Assembly: GCF_000426505.1 (NCBI RefSeq)
Contig: NZ_KE384531.1
Location: 495,384-559,383 of the forward strand
DNA from: Nisaea denitrificans DSM 18348
GTDB lineage: Bacteria > Pseudomonadota > Alphaproteobacteria > Thalassobaculales > Thalassobaculaceae
Direction: 5' to 3'
DNA: 64,000 bases
Part shown: positions 51,881-59,637 of the stretch, piece by piece
How positions within the stretch are numbered: the first letter of the stretch is position 1
How the letters are laid out: every line of letters begins with the position of its first letter
The notes under the pieces: generated by a model
Databases searched by the model: none
Told to the model about the DNA's origin: nothing
The model's input: the letters and a program-made list of their open reading frames with translations, nothing else
Made by a program: the position numbers and the translations under genes

Positions 51881-53122
51881 TTAGTTCGCGCGAGCCGCTG
51901 ACTGAACGAGATCGAAATAATTGTCGATGGACCTGCGGAGCGCGCCGGCGACACGCTTCAGGTGCGCGTTGGAGCGCAGCAGCTTCTCGTCGTGATTGTT
52001 GGACAGGAAGCCAAGTTCGACCAGAACAGATGGGATGTCGGGAGCTTTCAGGACGGCGAATCCGGCAAACCGGTGGGCCGTCCGGAGCAATTTGACCTCA
52101 CCGCGCATCTCGCGGACAAGCATGCCGGCGAAGCGGGCGGAGTGGTTCATGGTCTCGCGCTGGGCGAGGTCGATCAGGATGCTGGTGACTTCAGGCGTTT
52201 CCGTGCCGAAGTCCATGCCGGCGATGATATCCGACTTGTTTTCGTTCACCGCCAGCAGGTTCGCTTCCTTGTCCGAGGCTTTTTCGGAAAGCGTGTAGAC
52301 GGAGGCACCGCGCAGTTTGCGGTTGGGGATCGAATCCGCGTGCAGGGAGACGAAAAGATCGGCACCGGCGCTGCGGGCAATGGCGATCCGCTCTCGCAGG
52401 CGCAGGAATACGTCACGGTCCCGGGTTAGCAGGACCTTGTAGCGCCCGGTGCGCTCCAACTCGCTTTTCAGCACGCGGGCCGCATTCAGGACGATCTGTT
52501 TTTCATAGACGCCGGAGACTCCGATGGCGCCGGGATCGACGCCGCCATGGCCGGCATCAATCGCCACCAGGACTTTTTCATTCGCCCGGCGCTGGGGCCG
52601 AGTCAACAAGGGCGGGGCCGCCGGTTTTGGCGCGGTCAGGATGGGGCGTCTTGCTGCCTGTGCTGCCGCCACGGACTTGGCGGATTCCGTCAGGAATGCA
52701 GCCCTGGTCGTTGGTTTCAGGTCGAGCACGATGCGCGGACTCTGATTTCCCTTGGCGGGAAGAGAGAAGGCGGCGGCGATGGAATAGGGTTGTGCAGTGT
52801 CGATAACCACGCGTGACGTGCCGGGACGGAACAGACCGAAACGGAAACCCTTGATTGCTTTCGGGCGCCGGTTCTCCGGGTGCGCATCGCGAGAGAAGGT
52901 GACTTCCGGCAGATCAACGATAACCCGGTAAGGGTCCGCCAGACTGAAAACCTTGAAATCGAGTGGGCGAGAGAGATCCATGACGAACCGGATCTTGTCC
53001 GGATGCTGGCCGATGCGGATATCTTCAACCGTCCCGTCTATGGCCATGGCGGCTGGTGTGGCGCCGAGGATGCCACAGAGAATAAGCAGAAGTGTCGTGA
53101 TCCGTCTTTTCAATATCTGCAC
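51881..53122 (-). CDS. N-acetylmuramoyl-L-alanine amidase (AMIN + Amidase_3)
   Basis: A ~413-aa periplasmic enzyme that cleaves the bond between MurNAc and L-Ala to split daughter cells. A signal peptide (LKRRITTLLLILCGILGATPAAMA) is followed by an AMIN domain (TVEDIRIGQHPDKIRFVMDLS, then RVIVDLPEVTF) that targets septal peptidoglycan. The Amidase_3 domain has its zinc ligands: His in VAIDAGHGGVDPGA, Glu in GVYEKQIVL, His in LFVSLHADSIP, and the catalytic Glu in VLVELGFLSN. GTG 53122 gives a compact signal peptide. TTG 53161 extends the frame and neither has a strong Shine-Dalgarno. It is AmiC-like. Confidence 0.9.
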   Translation of the reverse strand: MQILKRRITTLLLILCGILGATPAAMAIDGTVEDIRIGQHPDKIRFVMDLSRPLDFKVFSLADPYRVIVDLPEVTFSRDAHPENRRPKAIKGFRFGLFRPGTSRVVIDTAQPYSIAAAFSLPAKGNQSPRIVLDLKPTTRAAFLTESAKSVAAAQAARRPILTAPKPAAPPLLTRPQRRANEKVLVAIDAGHGGVDPGAIGVSGVYEKQIVLNAARVLKSELERTGRYKVLLTRDRDVFLRLRERIAIARSAGADLFVSLHADSIPNRKLRGASVYTLSEKASDKEANLLAVNENKSDIIAGMDFGTETPEVTSILIDLAQRETMNHSARFAGMLVREMRGEVKLLRTAHRFAGFAVLKAPDIPSVLVELGFLSNNHDEKLLRSNAHLKRVAGALRRSIDNYFDLVQSAARAN

Positions 53123-53161
53123 CGGTCCGCGCCCGCATCTGCGTCCATACCGCAATCTCAA

Positions 53162-53703
53162 CCATTTTTAACCATTGCCGATTCGCATTGCAATAAAATC
53201 TCTACGAATCAGTCTTCTGAACGGGATTTCTTGAGCGTAACATTAATTTTTGCAGGGGTTGTGCGTGGGTTGAAGGAAATCATTGTTCCTAAAATCCAAA
53301 GTGACTATGTTACGCGGGTGCCGGTCCGTATCGGACAGCGCAGATTTCTGCCCCGTAGCTTTCGGAAACGTGGTCGCGGGGCGCCCCTAATGGCGCGGGA
53401 ATGCGCCCATATTCTACACAACGGGACATGCTCCGATCGTGATCCACGCTGGTTCAAATCCGATTATTCCTGCGCAGAGCCGCCTGACGGCTCCGTGTGG
53501 TGAGGTCGTGAACGGGCTATTCAGAACGGATCGAACGGACAGGGTTCCTGCTATCGAACGGAAACGCGGCGTTGGTGGCCATTGCGCTCCTGCCCCCGTT
53601 TTGCTCTCAGAGAACATGCCCGCGGACGCGGCGCCTGTACGCATCGGAAGAATGAATCCCGACGTACGGCGCGCGACACGCGTGGCCCAGGAGTCTACTT
53701 TTA
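53162..53703. other. 542-nt spacer: amidase promoter region and long rne leader
   Basis: No gene is supported here. The amidase and rne are divergent, so both promoters should lie inside. Visible structures: GTCCG-TAT-CGGAC near 53325-53337, GAGCCG/CGGCTC near 53477-53493, and the large hairpin at 53631-53672. An AGGAG lies nine bases before the rne ATG. Short frames crossing this region lack family-like sequence. A GGTTCAAATCC string near 53451-53461 recalls a tRNA T-loop but no tRNA folds around it. Confidence 0.5.
53631..53672 (+). promoter_or_regulatory. Strong hairpin just upstream of the rne start
   Basis: A stem of GCGCC-(T)-GTACG pairs with CGTAC-GGCGC with one bulged base (10 bp), and an inner TCGG/CCGA pairing adds four more. 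It ends 31 nt before the rne ATG and 18 nt before the AGGAG. In enterobacteria rne controls its own mRNA through leader hairpins; a similar role here is inference. Confidence 0.5.
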
Positions 53704-56349
53704 ATGTCAAAAAGCATGCTGATCGACGCCACACAGGCGGAAGAGACCCGAGTGGTCCTTCTGAGTGGCAATCGTGTCGAAGATTTCGACTTCGAGACAG
53801 AATCTCGCAAGCAGCTTAAGGGAAACATATATCTCGCCCGGGTAACCCGGGTTGAGCCGTCCCTGCAGGCCGCTTTCGTTGAATATGGAGGGAACCGTCA
53901 CGGCTTCCTCGCCTTCAGCGAAATTCATCCCGACTATTACCGGATCCCGGTCGAGGATCGCGAAGCCCTGCTCGCCGAAGAGCGGGCGGAGGACGCGGTC
54001 GCTGCTGCCGCAGCTGGAGATGACGCTCCCGCGCCAACTCCCGAAGAGCGGGCAGAGGCCCGGGCCAGTCACACTGCCGGAGACGAAGACGAGGACGGTC
54101 CGCCCGCCCCGCCGCCGGAAAGCATTGGCGGCGACGATACGGACGGTGACGACGATGATGTCCGTCCGCGGAAAAATATCAGCCGCCGATACAAGATCCA
54201 GGAAGTCATTACCCGGCGCCAGATCATGCTGGTGCAGGTGGTCAAGGAAGAGCGCGGTAATAAAGGCGCGGCGCTCACCACGTACCTGTCTCTGGCTGGC
54301 CGCTATTGCGTGCTGATGCCGAACACGGCGCGCGGTGGTGGAGTGTCCCGCAAGATTACCAATATCGCGGATCGCAAGCGTTTGAAGCAGATTGTCGAGG
54401 GGCTGGAATTGCCCGAAGGCATGGCGGTGATCGTCCGCACGGCCGGCAGTCAGCGGACCAAGACCGAGATCAAACGCGACTATGAGTATCTGCTCCGGCT
54501 CTGGGACCAGATCCGTGAGAAGACACTGACCTCCTCGGCACCGTGTCTGATTTACGAGGAAGCCAACCTGATCAAGCGCTCAATCCGGGATCTCTACACC
54601 CGTGATATCGACCAGGTTCTGGTCGAGGGCGAGGATGGCTACAGGATTGCCAAGGACTTCATGCGTACCTTGGTGCCTAGTCATGCCAAGCGCGTGCAGC
54701 CTTACAAGGAACAGACTGTTCCGCTGTTCCACCGCTATCAGATCGAAGGCCAGCTCGACGCGATCCATAATCCCGTCGTTCAGCTGAAATCCGGCGGGTA
54801 CCTGGTGATGAGCCAGACCGAAGCGCTGGTCGCTGTCGATGTGAACTCCGGCCGCGCCACGCGCGAGAGGAACATCGAGGAAACCGCGCTGAAGACGAAC
54901 CTCGAGGCGGCGGACGAAGTCGCGCGCCAGCTTCGGCTGCGCGACATGGCCGGTCTTGTTGTCATCGATTTCATCGACATGGACGAGCCGCGCAACCAGC
55001 ATGCCGTCGAACGGCGCATGAAGGATGCGATGAAGAACGACCGGGCGCGTATCCAGCTCGGCCGGATCAGCCATTTTGGCCTGATGGAACTGTCGCGTCA
55101 GCGGCTGCGCCCAAGTGTCTTCGAAGCCTCGACCCAGGTCTGCGTGCAATGCGCCGGCAGCGGCCGCGTCCGTTCTACGGACTCGACGGCCCTGCATGTG
55201 CTGCGCGCAATTGAGGAAGAAGGAATCAAGCAGAAGGCAAGCGAGATTTCGGTCTTCGTGCCTTCCGAGGTCGGCTTCTACATCCTGAACAAGAAGCGTG
55301 AAGCGCTGGCGACTATCGAGGAACGATACGGTTTCCTGGTGTTCCTCGAAGCCGACGACAGCCTTGTGACGCCGGATATGCGCATCGAGCGTTTGCTGCC
55401 GAAATCGGCCAGTGACCGGATCGATCTCGCGGCACCAATTATCGCCCCGCACGTCGAGGAAGATGATGAAGAGGTCGAAATTGAGGCCGATGCCGAGGTT
55501 GAAGGCGATACGGAAGAGCGTGACGAGGAGCGTCGTCCCAAGCGGTCCCGCCGTCGCCGTCGCCGTGGTGGTGAAAAACGCGCTGCCGAGCAGCAGGACC
55601 AGGGTGAGAGCGTCTCCGAGGAGGCGGCGGAAGAGGGCGACGAAAGTTCTGCTCCCGCTGCGGCCGAAGGAGAAGCTGCGTCCGGTGACGATGAGGATGG
55701 TAACAAGAAGCGCCGCCGTCGCGGCAAGCGCGGTGGTCGCCGCAGGTCGCGTCGTGGAAATGGTGAAGAAGGCGCTGCAGCGAACGAGAATGGCGAAGGC
55801 GAGCAGACCGGCGAGGATGCATCCGAAGGCCAGGATAGTCAGGCTGCGTCTGCCGATCAGAATGGACAAGCTGATGTTGCCGCTCCTGAGGTGACGGAGA
55901 CTCCGGCCAAAGTCCAGGACGTTTCATCGGAAACCGCACCGGTTGAGGCCGCTGCCAGTGTTGACGCTCCGGCCGCGGAGGAAGAAAAGCCCAAGCGCAA
56001 GCCGCGTGTCCGGCGCAAGAAGGCCGCTGATAACGAAGCCGCTCCCGCAGCCGAAAGCGACGAGAAGGCAGAGAAGGTCGAAGAAAAGCCTGCGAAACCG
56101 CGTCGCCGTAGCCGAGCCAAGAAGGTCACGGCTGTTGACGAGGCGCCGAAAGCAGATGCGGCTCCGGTGAAAGAGGCCCCGGCCGCTGCCGAAGTTTCTT
56201 CCGGGAACGGAGCTGACAAGATCGCTGAAGCTGCTCCGTCAGAGCCGAAAAAAGCGCCTGCCGATAGCGGTACGACCGCCGATGCCGACAGTCCAGCCAA
56301 AGAGGGCAAGACGCGCCGTGGCTGGTGGAACCGTCTGATTCCGTCCTAA
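53704..56349 (+). CDS. rne: Ribonuclease E
   Basis: An 881-aa endoribonuclease central to mRNA decay and rRNA/tRNA processing. The N-terminal part has an S1 RNA-binding domain (NIYLARVTRVEPSLQAAFVEYG) split by an acidic insertion of ~60 residues (about 95-155), typical of alphaproteobacteria. The catalytic DNase I-like domain has VAVDVNSGRAT (about residue 378) and LVVIDFIDMDEP (about 420). The Zn-link is CVQC (about 480). Residues ~590-880 are a low-complexity tail of alternating basic and acidic patches rich in Ala, Glu and Lys/Arg. This is the scaffold region for degradosome partners and RNA. It is followed by a strong terminator. Confidence 0.96.
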   Translation: MSKSMLIDATQAEETRVVLLSGNRVEDFDFETESRKQLKGNIYLARVTRVEPSLQAAFVEYGGNRHGFLAFSEIHPDYYRIPVEDREALLAEERAEDAVAAAAAGDDAPAPTPEERAEARASHTAGDEDEDGPPAPPPESIGGDDTDGDDDDVRPRKNISRRYKIQEVITRRQIMLVQVVKEERGNKGAALTTYLSLAGRYCVLMPNTARGGGVSRKITNIADRKRLKQIVEGLELPEGMAVIVRTAGSQRTKTEIKRDYEYLLRLWDQIREKTLTSSAPCLIYEEANLIKRSIRDLYTRDIDQVLVEGEDGYRIAKDFMRTLVPSHAKRVQPYKEQTVPLFHRYQIEGQLDAIHNPVVQLKSGGYLVMSQTEALVAVDVNSGRATRERNIEETALKTNLEAADEVARQLRLRDMAGLVVIDFIDMDEPRNQHAVERRMKDAMKNDRARIQLGRISHFGLMELSRQRLRPSVFEASTQVCVQCAGSGRVRSTDSTALHVLRAIEEEGIKQKASEISVFVPSEVGFYILNKKREALATIEERYGFLVFLEADDSLVTPDMRIERLLPKSASDRIDLAAPIIAPHVEEDDEEVEIEADAEVEGDTEERDEERRPKRSRRRRRRGGEKRAAEQQDQGESVSEEAAEEGDESSAPAAAEGEAASGDDEDGNKKRRRRGKRGGRRRSRRGNGEEGAAANENGEGEQTGEDASEGQDSQAASADQNGQADVAAPEVTETPAKVQDVSSETAPVEAAASVDAPAAEEEKPKRKPRVRRKKAADNEAAPAAESDEKAEKVEEKPAKPRRRSRAKKVTAVDEAPKADAAPVKEAPAAAEVSSGNGADKIAEAAPSEPKKAPADSGTTADADSPAKEGKTRRGWWNRLIPS

Positions 56350-56370
56350 GACGGCAATCGAGATCAAAAG

Positions 56371-56401
56371 AAAACGGGGCGCCTGTCGGGCGCCCCGTTT
56401 T
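56371..56401. terminator. Bidirectional terminator between rne and rsmA
   Basis: A 9-bp GC stem CGGGGCGCC/GGCGCCCCG with a 5-nt loop, flanked by AAAA on the left and TTTTT on the right. It ends both the rightward rne transcript and the leftward lptF-rsmA operon. Confidence 0.92.
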
Positions 56402-56420
56402 TGTTTCCGAATGAGGGATT

Positions 56421-57266
56421 TTAGCGCTGCGCGGCGACCGCACGGGCAAGGGCGCAGAATTCCTCGACGGTCAGTGTTTCCGGGCGTGCTGTCGGGTCAA
56501 TTCCGATGGCTTCCAGGAATTCCGTGCCGCCATAGCTTCTCAGGGATGCTCGCAGCATTTTACGGCGCTGAGAGAATGCGTCGGCAGTGATCTGTTCGAG
56601 CAGGTCCGGGTCCGCTTCGGCCAGCGGCTTCGGACGCGGTTTAAGCCGGACGACCTGAGAAATGATTTTCGGCGCGGGCGTGAAGGCACGCGGTGGGATG
56701 TCGAACAGCGGGAAGACCTCTGCCCGCCATTGTGCGGCTATACTGAGCCGTCCGTATTGCGATGTGGACGGTGATGCCGAGATTCGTTCCGCCACTTCTT
56801 TCTGGAACATCAGGGTAAAGCTTTCGAAAGCTTCGGCTCGCTTCAACCAGCTCAGCAGCATCGGTGTGCCGACATTGTAGGGCAGGTTCGCAATAACCCG
56901 TCGCGGGGCGTCTCCCAGAGTCGTGAGATCGATGTCCATCGCGTCCGCTTCGATGACCTCCAGACGGCCGTCAGCGGCATGGACAAGATCCTGCAGGGCT
57001 TCGATGGAGCGGCGGTCCCGCTCGATGGCGATAACCTTGCGGGCGCCTTCCAGCAACAGCGCCCGGGTCAGGCCGCCCGGCCCCGGACCGATTTCGATGC
57101 AGGTGCCTTCGGCAAGATTGCCGGCCGCGCGGGCGATGCGCCGGGTCAGGTTGAGATCGAAGAGGAAATTCTGGCCGAGAGATTTACGGGCCGAAAGCTG
57201 GAAGCGCGCGATGATGTCGCGTAGCGGGGGCAGGGCCTCGACGGCGGCGATGATCGGATCAGTCAT
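56421..57266 (-). CDS. rsmA: 16S rRNA dimethyladenosine transferase
   Basis: A 281-aa SAM-dependent enzyme that dimethylates two adjacent adenosines near the 3' end of 16S rRNA late in ribosome assembly (also called KsgA). ARKSLGQNFLFDLNL, EIGPGPGGLTRALL (motif I, about 58-70), VIAIERDRRSI, EADAMDID and NLPYN (126-130, motif IV) are all present, with the FTPAPKIISQVVRL segment near the C-terminus. It overlaps pdxA by 8 nt and is the last gene of the leftward operon. Confidence 0.96.
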   Translation of the reverse strand: MTDPIIAAVEALPPLRDIIARFQLSARKSLGQNFLFDLNLTRRIARAAGNLAEGTCIEIGPGPGGLTRALLLEGARKVIAIERDRRSIEALQDLVHAADGRLEVIEADAMDIDLTTLGDAPRRVIANLPYNVGTPMLLSWLKRAEAFESFTLMFQKEVAERISASPSTSQYGRLSIAAQWRAEVFPLFDIPPRAFTPAPKIISQVVRLKPRPKPLAEADPDLLEQITADAFSQRRKMLRASLRSYGGTEFLEAIGIDPTARPETLTVEEFCALARAVAAQR

Positions 57267-58287
57267 GATGCTTCGCCCTGGTGCGCGCCATATCGCCCGC
57301 CATGGTCAGCGCGGCGATCATACTGTCCGCGTGGGCGCGTCCCGTGCCGGCCAGCTCCAGCGCAGTGCCGTGGTCCGGCGATGTGCGGATGAAAGGCAGG
57401 CCGAGCGTCACATTCACGCCGCCCCAGAAATCGAGGGTCTTGATCGGGATCAATGCCTGGTCATGATACATGCAGATTGCCGCGTCGTAGCTCGCGCGCG
57501 CCTCGGCATGGAACATGGTGTCGGCGGACAAGGGGCCGAAGGCAGAGATGCCGTCGGCTCTCAGGGATTCTACCGCTGGTGCGACGATGTCCCGGTCCTC
57601 GGTTCCGATGGTGCCATCCTCTCCGGCATGAGGGTTAAGTCCGGCGATCGCCAATCGCGGAGCTTTGCAGCCGAAGTCCCGCTTCAGAGCTTCGGCTGTA
57701 ATCCGGGCCTTGGTGACGATCATCTCGATTGTGAGAGCCTCCGGGACCTGCTTCAGCGGGATGTGGATGGTAACCGGAACAACGCGTATCGCAGGCGCTG
57801 CCAGCATCATCACAGGTGTGATGTCCGGGCCGGCAAGTGCAGCCAGAAACTCGGTGTGACCGGGATACTTGAAGCCTGCCTCGTATAGCACGCTTTTCTG
57901 GATCGGATTGGTCACCACGCCGGAGGATTGTCCGTCGCGGGTGAATTGGACGGCGCGTTCTATCGCCTCGATGACCGCGCCGCTATTTGCCGGGTCGAGC
58001 TTGCCGGGAGCCGGGGGCGTCGAGAACGTGATGGGCAGAACCGGGAGAGCCCGTTCGAAGACGTCGGCCGCGTCCTCTGGCTTGTCTATGACCCTGACAG
58101 GGACATCCGCACCGATCAGTCGTGCAAGCCTCTCCAGCCGCTCCGGATCATCCAGCAGGAAGAAAGGGGAGAGGCGCGTGCGGGCCGAAGACCAGGCTTT
58201 GATGGTGATCTCCGCACCGGCGCCCGCCGGCTCTCCCGGAGTGACCGCGAGAGGAGGGATGTCGGAGAGACTGGATCTGGTTGTCAT
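57259..58287 (-). CDS. pdxA: 4-hydroxythreonine-4-phosphate dehydrogenase
   Basis: A 342-aa NAD-dependent enzyme of pyridoxal-phosphate synthesis, converting 4-phosphohydroxy-L-threonine towards 3-amino-2-oxopropyl phosphate. Typical segments are PLAVTPGEPAGAGAEITIKA, KYPGHTEFLAALAG (a metal ligand His), LAIAGLNPHAGEDG and CMYHDQALIPIKTLDFWGGVN, ending with TSPDHGTALELAGTGRAHADS (given as TSPDHGTALEL). A normal length. It sits between surA (9-nt gap) and rsmA (8-nt overlap), the common surA-pdxA-rsmA order of proteobacteria. Confidence 0.95.
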   Translation of the reverse strand: MTTRSSLSDIPPLAVTPGEPAGAGAEITIKAWSSARTRLSPFFLLDDPERLERLARLIGADVPVRVIDKPEDAADVFERALPVLPITFSTPPAPGKLDPANSGAVIEAIERAVQFTRDGQSSGVVTNPIQKSVLYEAGFKYPGHTEFLAALAGPDITPVMMLAAPAIRVVPVTIHIPLKQVPEALTIEMIVTKARITAEALKRDFGCKAPRLAIAGLNPHAGEDGTIGTEDRDIVAPAVESLRADGISAFGPLSADTMFHAEARASYDAAICMYHDQALIPIKTLDFWGGVNVTLGLPFIRTSPDHGTALELAGTGRAHADSMIAALTMAGDMARTRAKHHD

Positions 58288-58296
58288 GGTCCCGGC

Positions 58297-59580
58297 CTAG
58301 ACGCGGGTATCGATGAATGCGTCCCGGCGGATGTCACGCAGATAGCGCTGCGCAAAGGTCTCGAACTTGATGGCCCTCAATTGGTTCGCAATTTCGTCTC
58401 GGCCGGGCAGATCGCTCTCCGGCTCCTCGCGGGCGCAGACCATGATGGTGCTGAAACCGGACGGCAGGCGCACCGGCTCGGAGAGCTCGCCAACCTTGAG
58501 GTCGATCACGGCCTCCCGAAGCTGCGCGGACAATTCACCGATTTCCAGTGTTCCAAGATCGGTTCCCGCCGGCGAATTCAGCTCGGCCGCGAGCAGGTCC
58601 ATATCTTCGCAGTTTTGCGCGGTTTCGGACACGGCTGTCGCAATGCTCTTCTGGCTGGCTTCTGCTTCCGGAGAGGAACTGGGCGGCACTGGAACGAAAA
58701 CCTGCTTTAGGGTGACCTTGGCCTTTGCCGGGTTGGGGGCGCTCAGGATCCGTCGTTCTTCCAGCTGGATAATCTGGTAGCCGAATATCGTCTTGATCGG
58801 ATCGCTGATCTCGCCGGGCTGTAAGTCATCCACAGCAGCTCCAACCTCGTCACCGAGCTGTTCTCTGGTGGTCCAGCCGATATCGCCACCGGTAGCCGCC
58901 GTTGCGCCCTGGGAGAATTCACGCGCAATCGCATCGAACTCGGCCCCGGACCGCAACTGATTGACCAGCCGCTCGGCGACTTCCTCGTCATTTACGGAGG
59001 GATCGTTTGAATCGAGGACAATTTCACGGATCCGGAACTGGGGCTCGCCCCTGTTCCGCTCCAACCGGTTCAGTGCATCGTCGATTTCGTCGGTCGTGAC
59101 TTCGACGGTGCTTTGGAACCGCCGGCGCACCAGTTTCACCCAGGCGATGTCGGCTCGCATCTGGTCCAGCACCGTCTCGCTCTGGATGCCCTGACTCCGA
59201 AGAGAGCGGTCGAACGATCCCGGCGCCATCTTGTTGCGCTGCTCCATTGCCCGCTTCGCGCGCTCCAGTTCGTCGGAGCTGACATCGATTGAGAGCCGCT
59301 TGGCTTCCTGAAGCTTCAGCTTCTCGTCAATCAGACTGCGCAGGACTTGTGGCCAGATGCGTTGAAAGGTTTGGGCGTTGCGCGGCAGGTTCGAAACGGT
59401 GATGACCATCCGAACACGCGCGTCGAGATCCCGGACCGAAATGATGTCGTCATTGACAATGGCGGCAATCCTTAGCGCGTCCTGCGCCAGGACTTTCGTG
59501 CCGCCCAGGCAAGATGCACCAGCTGTCAGAACAAATGCCGTGACGGCGATCCGCAACAGAGTCGGAAAATGCCACTTCAT
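58297..59580 (-). CDS. surA: SurA-type periplasmic peptidyl-prolyl isomerase/chaperone
   Basis: A 427-aa periplasmic chaperone for outer-membrane proteins such as LptD, encoded just upstream. The signal peptide (FPTLLRIAVTAFVLTAGASC) precedes the SurA N-terminal helical domain (IVNDDIISVRDLDARVRM, LRSLIDEKLKLQEAKRLSI). One PpiC-type rotamase domain follows (FRIREIVLDSNDP to GGDIGWTT and YQIIQLEERR), then a more diverged second rotamase-like region (KVTLKQVFVPVP). ATG 59580 (MKWHF) is the preferred start; the frame extends 8 codons further. The 57-nt gap to lptD is the largest in the operon. Confidence 0.9.
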   Translation of the reverse strand: MKWHFPTLLRIAVTAFVLTAGASCLGGTKVLAQDALRIAAIVNDDIISVRDLDARVRMVITVSNLPRNAQTFQRIWPQVLRSLIDEKLKLQEAKRLSIDVSSDELERAKRAMEQRNKMAPGSFDRSLRSQGIQSETVLDQMRADIAWVKLVRRRFQSTVEVTTDEIDDALNRLERNRGEPQFRIREIVLDSNDPSVNDEEVAERLVNQLRSGAEFDAIAREFSQGATAATGGDIGWTTREQLGDEVGAAVDDLQPGEISDPIKTIFGYQIIQLEERRILSAPNPAKAKVTLKQVFVPVPPSSSPEAEASQKSIATAVSETAQNCEDMDLLAAELNSPAGTDLGTLEIGELSAQLREAVIDLKVGELSEPVRLPSGFSTIMVCAREEPESDLPGRDEIANQLRAIKFETFAQRYLRDIRRDAFIDTRV

Positions 59581-59637
59581 GAAACTCAACCCAGATCTCG
59601 CCATTTTGGTTCGATGTGTACCCGTGGTTTGTATGCG

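Noticed and set aside
53430-53500. tRNA-like GGTTCAAATCC string
   Set aside because: The flanking bases do not form a T stem, and no anticodon or D arm can be folded around it.
53439-53819. Open frame crossing the rne start
   Set aside because: It runs through the leader hairpin and into rne in another frame, has no Shine-Dalgarno and no recognisable sequence.
55480-56340. Repetitive acidic/basic stretch at the end of rne as a separate repeat element
   Set aside because: It is the low-complexity scaffold tail normal for RNase E and stays in one frame to the stop.
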